From the NCBI GenBank assembly GCA_964531025.1, contig CAZHDY010000001.1, positions 1,364,001 to 1,428,000 on the forward strand: a stretch of 64,000 nt of DNA. The letters are read 5' to 3'. The number at the start of each line of letters is the position of its first letter. Within the stretch, counting starts at the first letter, position 1. The notes under the pieces were generated by a model. The model saw only the letters and a program-made list of their open reading frames with translations, did not search any database and was not told the origin of the DNA. This DNA is from CALMEC01 sp964531025. GTDB taxonomy: Bacteria; Actinomycetota; Thermoleophilia; Miltoncostaeales; Miltoncostaeaceae. A program made the translations under genes and the position numbers. Shown one piece after another: positions 34,619 through 42,833 of the stretch.

Positions 34619-35313
34619 GCCCCGGAGGTGTCCTCTCCGCCGAACGCGTATCCCACGCCGCGCACGGTGCGGATGAGCGTCGGGTTGGACGCGTCGTCCT
34701 CGATCTTCTGACGCAGGTGGCGGACGTGGACGTCGACGCTCCGGAGATCACCGTAGAAGGTGCCCTTCCAGAGGTGGTCCATGAGCTCCTGCCGGGTGAA
34801 CACGCGGCGCGGTGACTTGGCGAGCTTGTGGAGGATCTCGAACTCGGAGAGGGTGAGCGTGAGCTCCTCGCCGTTCTTCTGGACCGACCGGGCCGCCGGA
34901 TCGATGACGAGGTCGCCGATGCGGAGGGCCTCCTCCACGTCCGAGTCCATGCGCCCACGGCGAAGGTTCGCCTTGACGCGCGACACGAGCTCACGCGGCG
35001 AGAAGGGCTTGGTCACATAGTCGTCGGCGCCGAGCTCCAGGCCGAGCACCTTGTCGAGCTCCTCACCGCGTGCCGACAGCATGATGATGGGCATGCTGTG
35101 GTCGGTGCGGATCTTCTGACAGACCTCGAGCCCGTCCATGCCCGGGAGCATGACGTCGAGCACCACGAGGTCGATGGTCTCACGGTCGACGGCGGCAAGC
35201 GCATCGTCCCCCCGCCCGACCGACACGACCTCGAACCCGGCGTCCTTCAATGCGAACTCGACGATCGTGCGGATGGACTGCTCGTCGTCGACCACGAGGA
35301 TTCGTTGGGACAT
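34615..35313 (-). CDS. OmpR/PhoB-family response regulator
   Basis: A 232-residue two-domain regulator. The receiver has D9/D10 (VVDDEQ), phospho-acceptor D53 in VLDVMLPGMDG, and VTKPFSPREL. The winged helix includes LTLSEFEILHKLAKSPRRVF, VDVHVRHLRQKIE and TVRGVGYAF. Start ATG 35313 follows a GGAGG-like site, and a longer reading from 35346 is unlikely. It heads a run of four overlapping genes. Upstream CTAG and GTCGAC patches offer no clear binding site. Confidence 0.94.
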   Translation of the reverse strand: MSQRILVVDDEQSIRTIVEFALKDAGFEVVSVGRGDDALAAVDRETIDLVVLDVMLPGMDGLEVCQKIRTDHSMPIIMLSARGEELDKVLGLELGADDYVTKPFSPRELVSRVKANLRRGRMDSDVEEALRIGDLVIDPAARSVQKNGEELTLTLSEFEILHKLAKSPRRVFTRQELMDHLWKGTFYGDLRSVDVHVRHLRQKIEDDASNPTLIRTVRGVGYAFGGEDTSGA

Positions 35314-35425
35314 TGGAGGAAGTCTAGATGCACCGTCGACCGACACGCGAAGATGTCGTCATGACGTCCCCTGCGGATCGGCCGCAGACGATGCTCCGAC
35401 GGCACCGATCCGTAGGATCAACGGA

Positions 35426-35899
35426 ATGTGGCGGACGTTCATGTACGCGGTCCTCGCGATCGCCGGGGGCATGTGCCTCGCCCTGCAGTCCACCGTGAAC
35501 GCGCGGATGCGGGACGTGCTGCGCGGCTCTCCGTGGGGTGCGGCGATGGTCTCGGTGGTCGTGTCGGCGATCATCCTGGCGGTCCTCGCGATCGCGGCCG
35601 GACAGGGCGGCCAGGTGGCCCGCTCGTTGGGGGACGGCCCCTGGTGGGCCTACTTGGGAGGCGCACTCGGCGTGGTGTTCCTGGTCACGAGCCTGGTGGC
35701 CGTGGTGCACATGGGCGCCACGGTGACCTACATCGCTGTGACGCTCGGAGGGACGTTCTCGGCGGCGATCGCCGACCGCTACGGCCTCTTGGGCCTGCAA
35801 CCCATCGAGCTCGGCTGGCAGCGCATCACCGCCGTCGGCCTGATGGTGGTGGCCCTTGCGCTCCTTCTCCACGACACCGTGACGCGCGGCGGCACCTGA
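35426..35899 (+). CDS. YdcZ/DUF606-type membrane protein
   Basis: A 157-residue protein with five helices, the half-size member of the drug/metabolite transporter superfamily. MYAVLAIAGGMCLALQSTVN and WWAYLGGALGVVFLVTSLVA are family hallmarks. ATG 35426 is the likely start. Such proteins usually work as a homodimer or a dimer with a sister gene, but no sister is next to it. Substrate unknown. Confidence 0.8.
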   Translation: MWRTFMYAVLAIAGGMCLALQSTVNARMRDVLRGSPWGAAMVSVVVSAIILAVLAIAAGQGGQVARSLGDGPWWAYLGGALGVVFLVTSLVAVVHMGATVTYIAVTLGGTFSAAIADRYGLLGLQPIELGWQRITAVGLMVVALALLLHDTVTRGGT

Positions 35900-36009
35900 T
35901 GGCGGGCCGCGTCACCTGTGAGTTCCCTGATGACAGCAAGGGATTCGCACCCGTCGGGAGAAACCCACTCCCTGTCGTATCACCCACACGAGCCGCCATC
36001 ATTTAGCGC

Positions 36010-37215
36010 ATGAACGACCTCCCGACCCTTCCGTCCACACCGCCGCCGGCGACACCACCGCGGCGACGCGGACGGTTCCCGCTGATCGCATCGGTACTGG
36101 TGCCCGCTCTGGTCGGCGGCCTCGTGGCCTTCGGAGTGACGCGTCTGACGGACGATGACGGCGCGACTCGTACTGTCACGGTGACGGAATCGGTCGACGC
36201 ATCCGGTCAGACCATCACCCAGCCCCCGGTCGAGACCGATGACGCCGACAGCGGCGACACCCCGTCGATCCCCGCCGTCGTGCGGCGGGCAGGACCCGGC
36301 GTCGTGGAGGTGCAGGCGGGCAACAGCCTGGGCACCGGCTTCCTGGTCGACGACAAGGGGCACATCCTCACGAACGCACACGTGGTCGAGAGCGCCCGCA
36401 CCGTTCAGGTCACCTACCAGGACGCGACCAAGACGGACGCCAAGGTGCTGGCCTCGGACCCGGCGATCGACCTCGCCGTCCTCGACGCCGGGACACCCCC
36501 GGCATCGGCCACGGTCCTCCCGCTGGGCAACAGCCGCAGCATGCAGGTCGGCCAGTCGGTCATCGCGATCGGCAACCCGCTCAACTATACGAACAGCGTG
36601 TCGAGCGGCATCGTCTCGGGCCTCAAGCGGCAGATGTGCTCGCCGGACAAGACCCCGATCGGCAACGTCATCCAGACCGACGCGGCCATCAACCAGGGCA
36701 ACTCGGGAGGTCCTCTGCTCGACGCCCACGGACGCGTCATCGGCATCAACTCACAGATCGCGACCCAGAGCGGAGGCAACGAGGGGATCGGGTTCGCCGT
36801 CCCCATCGACATCGTCCGCCCGGTGATGCAGGACATCATCGAGCAGGGCAAGCCACGGCACGCCTGGATCGGGATCACCGGCGAGGAGATCACGCCGCAG
36901 ACCGCCAAGGCGCTGGGCCTGAACGGGACGACCGGCGTCGCCATCCGCACGGTGGACGACCGCGGACCGGCGAAGGCCGCCGGCCTGAAGGCCACCACCG
37001 CCAAGTCCGAGAGCGATCCCCCGAAGGGCGCGGACATCATCACGTCGGTGGCCGGCCAGCCGGTGCGCGACTTCGGCGACCTCTCGCAGGAGGTGTCCAG
37101 TCGTCGCGTCGGTGAGAAGATCGAGATCACCTACCTGCGCTCCGGCGAGAAGAAGGACGCCACGCTGACCCTGGCCAATCGCCCGCCGCTGACGGGCCCC
37201 AGCCCCTGCTCATGA
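36010..37215 (+). CDS. HtrA/DegP-type serine protease with PDZ domain
   Basis: A 401-residue membrane-anchored protease. A proline-rich cytosolic start is followed by a helix at residues 24-45 and an acidic linker. The trypsin-like domain has H124 (TNAHVV), D154 (AIDLAVLD) and S232 (QGNSGGPL). A PDZ domain covers about 285-390 (AWIGITGEEITPQTAKALGL, PPKGADIITSVAGQPV). It degrades or refolds damaged envelope proteins. Its stop overlaps the GNAT start by four bases. Confidence 0.94.
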   Translation: MNDLPTLPSTPPPATPPRRRGRFPLIASVLVPALVGGLVAFGVTRLTDDDGATRTVTVTESVDASGQTITQPPVETDDADSGDTPSIPAVVRRAGPGVVEVQAGNSLGTGFLVDDKGHILTNAHVVESARTVQVTYQDATKTDAKVLASDPAIDLAVLDAGTPPASATVLPLGNSRSMQVGQSVIAIGNPLNYTNSVSSGIVSGLKRQMCSPDKTPIGNVIQTDAAINQGNSGGPLLDAHGRVIGINSQIATQSGGNEGIGFAVPIDIVRPVMQDIIEQGKPRHAWIGITGEEITPQTAKALGLNGTTGVAIRTVDDRGPAKAAGLKATTAKSESDPPKGADIITSVAGQPVRDFGDLSQEVSSRRVGEKIEITYLRSGEKKDATLTLANRPPLTGPSPCS

Positions 37216-37718
37216 GCAACGTCACCGTCCGCCCCGCGGCCCTCGACGACGCCCTTCGGATCGGCGTCATCTACGACGAGGCCATCGCCGCCGGCAACGC
37301 CACGTTCGCCGAGGCCCCGCACTCGGAGAGCGAACGGCGTGGCTGGCTCGCCGGGCGTGCCGCCACGGCCCCTGTGTTCGTCGCCGATGTCGCCGGCGCC
37401 GTGCTGGGCTGGTCGGCGATCGCTCCCTTCAGTCACCGATCCTGGTTCAGCGGCGTCGGTGAGTACACGGTCTACGTGGCCTCAGAGGCGCGGGGACGCG
37501 GCATCGGCTCGGAGCTCCTTGACGACCTGATCGTGAAGGCCCCCGCCTTCGGATACTGGAAGCTGGTCGGCCTGATCTTCCCCGAGAACGCCGCCGGCCT
37601 GGCTCTGGCGCGGCATGCGGGGTTCACCGATGTCGGCACGTTTCGCGACCACGGCCGCCTGGACGGCGAGTGGCGGGACATCTCGATCGTGGAACGGCAC
37701 CTGGAGCGGGAGCACTGA
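37212..37718 (+). CDS. GNAT N-acetyltransferase (phosphinothricin-acetyltransferase-like)
   Basis: A 168-residue acetyltransferase. IYDEAIAAGNATFAEAP and VLGWSAIAPFSHRSWFSGVG are typical of the Pat/YwnH branch. Acetyl-CoA binding is in YVASEARGRGIGSELLDDLI (Q/RxxGxG/A), and GLIFPENAAGLALARHAGF follows. Relatives acetylate methionine sulfone or glutamate analogues. ATG 37212 overlaps the HtrA stop by four bases. Its stop overlaps the next gene as CTGA. Confidence 0.88.
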   Translation: MSNVTVRPAALDDALRIGVIYDEAIAAGNATFAEAPHSESERRGWLAGRAATAPVFVADVAGAVLGWSAIAPFSHRSWFSGVGEYTVYVASEARGRGIGSELLDDLIVKAPAFGYWKLVGLIFPENAAGLALARHAGFTDVGTFRDHGRLDGEWRDISIVERHLEREH

Positions 37719-39004
37719 GGCGACGCGACGGAGGCGTCGCGGTGGTTGCCTGCGCGGCCCTCGCGTTGGCAGGCTGCGGCGGGACGGTGGACGCCTCGCG
37801 GTGCGGGCCGAGCGGGCCGGCGACAGTGCTCTCGGACCGCCAGCGGGTGATGCCGGTGGTGGCCTCCAACGGCGGGACGGATACCGTGGCGGCGTGGCAG
37901 ACGACGACGGGGGCGCCGGTCGAGGTACGCACTCGCAAGGACGCGGGGGCGTGGGCACCCGTCCGTCAGATCGGTGGGCGAAACTCCCGCGATCCCGACG
38001 TCGCCATGACGCCCCAGGGAACGGCGTTCGTCGCCCTCGAGACGTACGACCCATCGCATCGGGCCCGCATCGGCGTCGTGAGCGACGGGGACGGGTGGGC
38101 GTCGATGACCTACATCTCTCCCGAGACCTTCGCCGCGCGACGGCCGCGCATCGCCTTCGATCGGGCCGGGCGCGGTATCGCCGTGTGGCAGATCGACGCG
38201 TCCGGCACCTCGACGGAGATCCAGATGTCGGAGCGCTCCCCCGACGGCGCGTGGTCCGCACCGCGGACCCTCTCCGCCGTCGGCCGCCAGGGAACGCCGC
38301 AACTGGCCGTCGCCCCGGACGGATCCGCGGTGGTCGCATGGCACGGCCAGTCCAACCGCCGCGCGCAGATCTGGGCGACGAGCCGCAGCGCCACCGGCGA
38401 GTGGTCCGACGCCACCCCGGTCTCGCCGGAGGTCCACCACGCGGTCGATCCCGGTGTGGCCGCGTTCGCCAGCGGGACGGCCGCCGTCGGATGGGTACAG
38501 TCGGCCCGAGGCGGGCCGGCCATCGTGAGCGTGGCACGTCGCGTCGATGACGCCTGGGACACCCCGACGATCGTCACGACCATGGACGAGACCGCACGCG
38601 AGATGTCACGCCCCGGCCGGGCCGAGATGGCACCGGGCCTGGTCTTCGTCCCCGACGGCCGTCTCACCATCTCGTGGGCGGCCGGACGTGACGACACCAC
38701 CGAGGTGGCAACGGCCACGATGAACGCCGCGGGACGCTTCACCCCCATCCATCGCCTGTCACGTCCCGGCCAGCAGGCGGGAGGCGTCACCCTCGGACGT
38801 GCCCCCGGCGGGACGACGATCACCGGATGGGAGGAGATCGACGGCGGTCTGCTGCGGGTGCGCGTGGCCACCGACGGCGGCACCTGCCACGACATCGCAC
38901 CACCCGACGGGGAGTCGGCGGGCATCCGTATCGCCGGGGGGACCGCACCCGTAGCGGTGTACATCGACCTGAACCGGGGCCGGATCATGGGGAGTGACCT
39001 CTAG
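37715..39004 (+). CDS. Beta-propeller-like lipoprotein (probable CTG start)
   Basis: A 429-residue lipoprotein from CTG 37715. This start gives an ideal signal peptide: LRRRDGG, hydrophobic VAVVACAALALA, then lipobox LAGC with Cys at about residue 21. It overlaps the GNAT stop, with GGAG eight bases upstream. GTG 37670 would add 15 odd residues, and GTG 37742 would lose the arginines. The mature part repeats a W-containing blade pattern (TVAAWQTT, GIAVWQID, AVVAWHGQ, AAVGWVQS, LTISWAAG, TITGWEEI), about six or seven blades. Function unknown. The stop TAG starts repeat family A copy 4. Confidence 0.7.
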   Translation: MRRRDGGVAVVACAALALAGCGGTVDASRCGPSGPATVLSDRQRVMPVVASNGGTDTVAAWQTTTGAPVEVRTRKDAGAWAPVRQIGGRNSRDPDVAMTPQGTAFVALETYDPSHRARIGVVSDGDGWASMTYISPETFAARRPRIAFDRAGRGIAVWQIDASGTSTEIQMSERSPDGAWSAPRTLSAVGRQGTPQLAVAPDGSAVVAWHGQSNRRAQIWATSRSATGEWSDATPVSPEVHHAVDPGVAAFASGTAAVGWVQSARGGPAIVSVARRVDDAWDTPTIVTTMDETAREMSRPGRAEMAPGLVFVPDGRLTISWAAGRDDTTEVATATMNAAGRFTPIHRLSRPGQQAGGVTLGRAPGGTTITGWEEIDGGLLRVRVATDGGTCHDIAPPDGESAGIRIAGGTAPVAVYIDLNRGRIMGSDL

Positions 39005-39027
39005 ATGACTGATTCCACGATCTCGTG
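39002..39027 (+). repeat. Repeat family A, copy 4 (short form)
   Basis: TAGATGACTGATTCC (39002-39016) starts at the lipoprotein stop codon. It is followed by a perfect palindrome, CACGA-TC-TCGTG (39016-39027), whose last three bases are the GTG start of the glycosyltransferase. It may form a hairpin over that start. Confidence 0.55.
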
Positions 39028-40254
39028 AAGCGTCGCGCCGCCCTCGTCGTCGCCCTCACGTTCGGCTTCTGGGCCGTCGTCCGATGGGTCATCTACGCGT
39101 ATCCGCAGCTCGGGGACACCCGCGTCTACCAGCACGCGGTCCGGATGATCGACGCGGGCTTCGTCCCCTACCGGGACTTCGACATCGAGTATCCGCCGCT
39201 CGCGACCGGATCGTTCTGGCTGATCGACCGCATCCCCGGTCCGCCGACCCTCGTGTTCTCGTTCGCCATGTGCGCGGCACTGGCCGGATCGGCCGTGGCC
39301 GCACTGGTCCTGGCGGACCGCGTGGACCTGTCGCGCGGACGCGCGGTCCTGGCGGTGGCGGTCACCATCCTGCTCCCCGTGCTGCTCGGGACGCTCCTCC
39401 AGACGCGCTACGACCTGCTGCTCACGGTGCTGCTGGCCTGGCTCACCGTGGCGGCGGTCGCGCGGCGGTTCGGATGGATGTGGACCCTCCTGGCCCTGGC
39501 GACCGCGATCAAGCTCGTGCCGGTCCTCCTGGTCCCGGTGCTCGCGGTCTGGCATCTGCGCCACCGCGGGGTGCGACGAACGTCGTGGGGCATCGCGGGA
39601 TTCTCGCTGGGGGTCGCCGCGACCTTCGTCCCGTTCTTCATCATGGCCCCGTCCGGGATCTGGCAGCTCTTCGCGTACCACCTCGAGCGCCCCCTCCAGA
39701 TGGAGTCGCTGGGATCGTCGGTCATCCACGCCCTCGGCCTGGACTTCGAACAGGTGCAGAGCTTCGGGAGCGACAACATCGACGGGCACTCGCCGCAGAT
39801 CGCGGCGACACTCTCGACCCTCGCGCTGGTGGTTGCGATCGTGGTCATCGCGATGCTCTTCCTCCGTGTCTCAGGTACGACGGCGCAGCCCGAGCACCTG
39901 GTGACGGCGGTCGCCGCCACGCTCCTGGCGTGCGTGGTGTTCGGCAAGGTCGTCTCACCGCAGTACCTGGCCTGGCTCATACCCATGGTGCTCGTCATCC
40001 CAGGAGCCTCCGGTGCGGTGACCGCGATCAGCGTCACGGTGTCACTGCCCATAACCCAGCTGGTCTTCCCGCTCATGTACCGCGACCTGGTCGAGCGGGC
40101 CGCTCCGCTGCCCGTCGCCCTGCTTCTGATCCGCAACGTGCTGCTGGTCGTCGCCCTGCTCGCAACCACCGCCGCCCTCGTCCGCGCCGCAGGCCGTCGA
40201 ACGGCCCGGAGGACAGAAGACACCCCATCGGTCGAGGTCGCCGCGTCGCCCTGA
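39025..40254 (+). CDS. GT87-like polyprenyl-sugar-dependent membrane glycosyltransferase
   Basis: A 409-residue protein with about ten helices. The first outside loop holds GDTRVYQHAVRMIDAGFVPY and YRDFDIEYPP, the acidic DxE-like pattern of GT-C enzymes of family 87 (DUF2029), which add mannose or arabinose from polyprenyl phosphate. LATAIKLVPVLLVPVLAVW and KVVSPQYLAWLIPM are further family marks. Start GTG 39025 lies in the arm of a repeat palindrome, and no good ribosome site is seen. Acceptor unknown, but a wall glycan or glycolipid is likely. Confidence 0.82.
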   Translation: MKRRAALVVALTFGFWAVVRWVIYAYPQLGDTRVYQHAVRMIDAGFVPYRDFDIEYPPLATGSFWLIDRIPGPPTLVFSFAMCAALAGSAVAALVLADRVDLSRGRAVLAVAVTILLPVLLGTLLQTRYDLLLTVLLAWLTVAAVARRFGWMWTLLALATAIKLVPVLLVPVLAVWHLRHRGVRRTSWGIAGFSLGVAATFVPFFIMAPSGIWQLFAYHLERPLQMESLGSSVIHALGLDFEQVQSFGSDNIDGHSPQIAATLSTLALVVAIVVIAMLFLRVSGTTAQPEHLVTAVAATLLACVVFGKVVSPQYLAWLIPMVLVIPGASGAVTAISVTVSLPITQLVFPLMYRDLVERAAPLPVALLLIRNVLLVVALLATTAALVRAAGRRTARRTEDTPSVEVAASP

Positions 40255-40310
40255 CGACGATCCTGGACTATCGTGTAGTTCCGTTCGGGGTTGGTGGTTT
40301 TTAGACTTTT

Positions 40311-40339
40311 GCCGTAAGGAACGCGCCGTCCCTTACGGC
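40311..40339 (+). promoter_or_regulatory. Leader hairpin before the methyltransferase gene
   Basis: GCCGTAAGG (40311-40319) and CCTTACGGC (40331-40339) form a perfect 9-bp stem, 22 bases before ATG 40362. It is preceded by the T-rich run TTTTTAGACTTTT, rare in this genome. Because the T-run lies before the stem, it is not a plus-strand terminator. A regulatory leader or a minus-strand stop are possibilities. Confidence 0.45.
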
Positions 40340-40361
40340 GCTCCAAGGGGAGAGTTACAAC

Positions 40362-41156
40362 ATGGACGGATCCATACTCGCGAAGGACAACAACCCGTAC
40401 GCCTACGATGCCGTGACCCACGGATACGGGCTCATGCGTCGGGCGGACCCGCGTTTTCTCCGGCAGATCGCCAAGGCGGTCGGAGGCGCCGCGTCGGTGC
40501 TGTCGGTCGGAGCCGGGACCAGCGCCTATGAGCCCCCGGATCGCCGCGTCGTCGCCGTCGAACTGGGCGACGCGCTCATCGCGAAGCGCGGCACGGGCTC
40601 CGCACCCGTGGTGAAGGGTGCAGCGGAAGCGCTCCCGTTCCGTGACGGGTCGTTCGCGGCCGCCATGTCGGTGCTCACGCTGGAGCACTGGGCCGATCCG
40701 ATCGCGGGCCTGCGCGAGCTCGCCCGGGTCGCGACCCGCAGGGCCATCGTGCTGACCCTCGATCCGTCCCGGATCAACGACTTCTGGCTCTACCGGTACA
40801 TCCCGGACGCCGCGTTCCTCCAGTCCATGCGCTATCCGGCGATCGACGCGGTGCGCGAGGCACTGGGCGGCGAATCGCGGGTCGTCCCCGTGCCCATCCC
40901 GCACGACTGCCAGGACAACATCATCGCCGCGCACTGGCGGCGTCCGTCCGCGTACCTCGAACGCCGTGTCCGCGCACGGATCGCGACCCTGGCCGAACTG
41001 GGCGACGACCACATCCTCGACGACCTGCGGCGCCTCTCGGAGGATCTCCGGAGCGGCGCCTGGGATGCCATGCACGGATGGATGACCAACCGCAGCGAGA
41101 TGGACCTCGGCTACCGCCTCGTCGTCGCGGAGTACTCACCGCCCGACCCGTCTTAA
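40362..41156 (+). CDS. SAM-dependent methyltransferase (type 11 like)
   Basis: A 264-residue methyltransferase. VLSVGAGTSAYEP near residue 46 is motif I, VVAVELGD binds the ribose, EALPFRDGSFAAAMSVLTLEH is the motif II-III region, and ARVATRRAIVLTLDPS is post III. The C-terminal half is helical and holds HDCQDNIIAAHWRRP, not familiar from known small-molecule methylases. AGGGGAGAG lies before ATG 40362. Substrate unknown. A strong hairpin follows. Confidence 0.82.
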   Translation: MDGSILAKDNNPYAYDAVTHGYGLMRRADPRFLRQIAKAVGGAASVLSVGAGTSAYEPPDRRVVAVELGDALIAKRGTGSAPVVKGAAEALPFRDGSFAAAMSVLTLEHWADPIAGLRELARVATRRAIVLTLDPSRINDFWLYRYIPDAAFLQSMRYPAIDAVREALGGESRVVPVPIPHDCQDNIIAAHWRRPSAYLERRVRARIATLAELGDDHILDDLRRLSEDLRSGAWDAMHGWMTNRSEMDLGYRLVVAEYSPPDPS

Positions 41157-41178
41157 CGGTCCGGCACCTTCAGGACTG

Positions 41179-41217
41179 ACGGGTTCCGGACGGGAGTGCT
41201 TCCCGCCCGGGACCCGT
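41179..41217 (+). terminator. Hairpin terminator after the methyltransferase
   Basis: ACGGGTTCCGGACGGGAG (41179-41196) pairs with the strand 41200-41217, 17 pairs with one mismatch and one or two wobbles. It follows the stop by 23 bases. No clear U-run follows. Confidence 0.65.
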
Positions 41218-41267
41218 TCTCGCCTCTCGCGCGACCGGGAAATGTCGCCGGCGCTACGATCGGTGAC

Positions 41268-41933
41268 GTGGCCCTTCTTCTCGCGACCGAGCGCATCGAC
41301 TACACCGAAGCCTGGGACCTGCAGCGGCGGATCGCGGCGGCGCGGGCGGACGATGGGATCGACGACGTCGTCTGGCTGCTGGAACACCCGCCGGTCTACA
41401 CATACGGGCGACACGGATCGCGGTCCGACCTCTTCGTCGATGACGCCACACTGGAACGGCTCGGCGCCAGCTGCGTCCACAGCGACCGCGGTGGCCTCAT
41501 GACCTGGCACGGCCCCGGACAGATCACCGGATACGTCATCGCCGACATCCGTCGGCTGGGCGGTGTACGGCGCTTCGTCGGCGCGCTCGTCGACTCCATG
41601 TGCGAGGCCAGTGGACTCGCCTCAGCCGAGAGCGACCACGAGCGCATGGGCGTCTATGTCGAGGGCCGCAAGGTGGGCAGCGTGGGCATCCGCGTCACCT
41701 CGGGGATCTCGACCCACGGTGTCGCGCTGAACCGCGACGTCGATCCGATGTGGGGCCAGATCATGAGTGCGTGCGGCGCCCCCGATGTCACCCCGACGTC
41801 GATCGCGGCCGAGGGTGGGGACGGTGCGCGCGCCGTGGTGGAGGGGGCGTTCGCGCGTGCCCTGGCCGATCGCTTCGACTGGGCGCTCGATCCGATCGAC
41901 ATGGCGGGCCTGGAGGCCCGGCTGGCGGGGTGA
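41268..41933 (+). CDS. lipB: Octanoyltransferase
   Basis: A 221-residue enzyme that moves octanoyl from acyl-carrier protein to lipoyl domains, the step before LipA. HPPVYTYGRHG near residue 40, DRGGLMTWHGPGQITGYVI near 73, K135 in EGRKVGSVGIR and C169 in SACGAP are the catalytic and binding blocks. GVALN (151-155) is also conserved. GTG 41268 is the best start, since upstream residues do not fit the family. Confidence 0.93.
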   Translation: MALLLATERIDYTEAWDLQRRIAAARADDGIDDVVWLLEHPPVYTYGRHGSRSDLFVDDATLERLGASCVHSDRGGLMTWHGPGQITGYVIADIRRLGGVRRFVGALVDSMCEASGLASAESDHERMGVYVEGRKVGSVGIRVTSGISTHGVALNRDVDPMWGQIMSACGAPDVTPTSIAAEGGDGARAVVEGAFARALADRFDWALDPIDMAGLEARLAG

Positions 41934-41940
41934 TCCTTCG

Positions 41941-41965
41941 CGCGGGGGCCTGACGTGCCCCTGCG
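41941..41965 (+). terminator. Hairpin terminator after lipB
   Basis: CGCGGGGGC (41941-41949) pairs with GCCCCTGCG (41957-41965), nine pairs including one G-U, around a seven-base loop, seven bases after the lipB stop. Confidence 0.65.
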
Positions 41966-42014
41966 GAGGGTGTGAAGAGATGACTACGTGCCCTTGCCGT
42001 TAGCTCCTGGTGGC

Positions 42015-42330
42015 GCAGCCCTGGGACTGGCGACGGCTAATCCACCCACCCACCCCGGCCAACCGCCAGTCCCCGGGCTTCGCGCGGGGCCTCACAGTCG
42101 GCCGGGAAGGTCGGGTGGTTGGGTGCGAATAACGCGCACCTGCCATTGAACCTATGAGCGCAACCAAGGATCAACGCCTACTCCGTGTACAGCAGGTACC
42201 GACTGTGCCCGCACCCAACGAGATGCGAAAGACCATCACGAGAGGCCCGACGCAGGAGGGACTGGCGGCTGGCCGGGGCGGGCGGGAGGATCATTGTCAC
42301 CCGCCAGTCCCCGACAGCGCAACCAAGAAG
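42015..42330. repeat. Repeat family B, locus 1 (two hairpins)
   Basis: Most of the 440-base space between lipB and the IscX-like gene is repeat. Hairpin 1 is 42023-42074 (GGGACTGGCG with CCGCCAGTCCCC). Hairpin 2 is 42258-42312 (GGGACTGGCGG with CCGCCAGTCCC). They point in opposite directions. Between them lie shared linkers: GGTTGGGTGCG near 42117, and ACCGACTGTGCCCGCACCC near 42199 followed by GATGCGAAAGACCATCACGA. The same linkers recur at loci 2, 3 and 4. No ORF is convincing. Confidence 0.75.
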
Positions 42331-42375
42331 ACCACGGCAAGAGGCACGCTACCCCAGAAGACCCGCCTCACATCT

Positions 42376-42552
42376 TCACGGGATCAACAACTCCCAATGA
42401 GCAAGCGCTGAGGCGACCAGGGGAGCGTCATCGGGATCGTGTCCCGCGTCGGTCACCCAGCGGGCGAGGGTGTCGGGATCGAGCTCACCGGGGTCGGCCT
42501 CCGGATGCGAGGCGCGCAGCGCCTCGGCCAGTCGCTCAGCTGTGACGGCCAA
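42376..42552 (-). CDS. IscX-like small acidic protein
   Basis: A 58-residue gene read from TTG 42552 to TGA 42376. The protein (VTAERLAEALRASHPEADPG, then ELDPDTLARWVTDAG, HDPDD and LVASALAHW) aligns with IscX: the EAL...P..DP..L...W...DDP....A.L..W pattern and acidic charge match. IscX binds IscS and iron in Fe-S assembly and is best known from proteobacterial isc operons. No isc gene is near. The start overlaps the end of the membrane gene by 17 bases, and a stop codon three codons upstream forbids a much longer form. No ribosome site is clear. Confidence 0.55.
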   Translation of the reverse strand: MAVTAERLAEALRASHPEADPGELDPDTLARWVTDAGHDPDDAPLVASALAHWELLIP

Positions 42553-42769
42553 ACAGGTTCACGGCCGCAGCGGCGGCGAGCACGAGGACCAGGACGCCGT
42601 AGGTCGTGTAGCCCAGCACGAGGACCAGCGTCGCGAGCGCACCGAGGAGAACGATCATGACGGCCCAGAAGGCGGTCGGCAGGCCGTCCACCCCTGCCCC
42701 GAGCGACCACCCCTCTTCGGGAGGCGCCACGCGGCGGCGTACGCTCTTGGAACGGACCTCGTCGGACAT
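42536..42769 (-). CDS. Small two-helix membrane protein
   Basis: A 77-residue protein from ATG 42769: a basic N-terminal tail (MSDEVRSKSVRRRVAPPEEG), then two helices (LPTAFWAVMIVLLGALATLV and TTYGVLVLVLAAAAAVNLF). The family is not recognised. It is divergent from the peroxiredoxin gene with 64 bases between starts, and its end overlaps the IscX-like gene. Confidence 0.65.
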   Translation of the reverse strand: MSDEVRSKSVRRRVAPPEEGWSLGAGVDGLPTAFWAVMIVLLGALATLVLVLGYTTYGVLVLVLAAAAAVNLFGRHS

Positions 42770-42833
42770 AGGTCGCAAGCGTACCGTGTAGCGTCGCATG
42801 AGAACCAACGGCGAGACGATCGGAGTGCATGAC

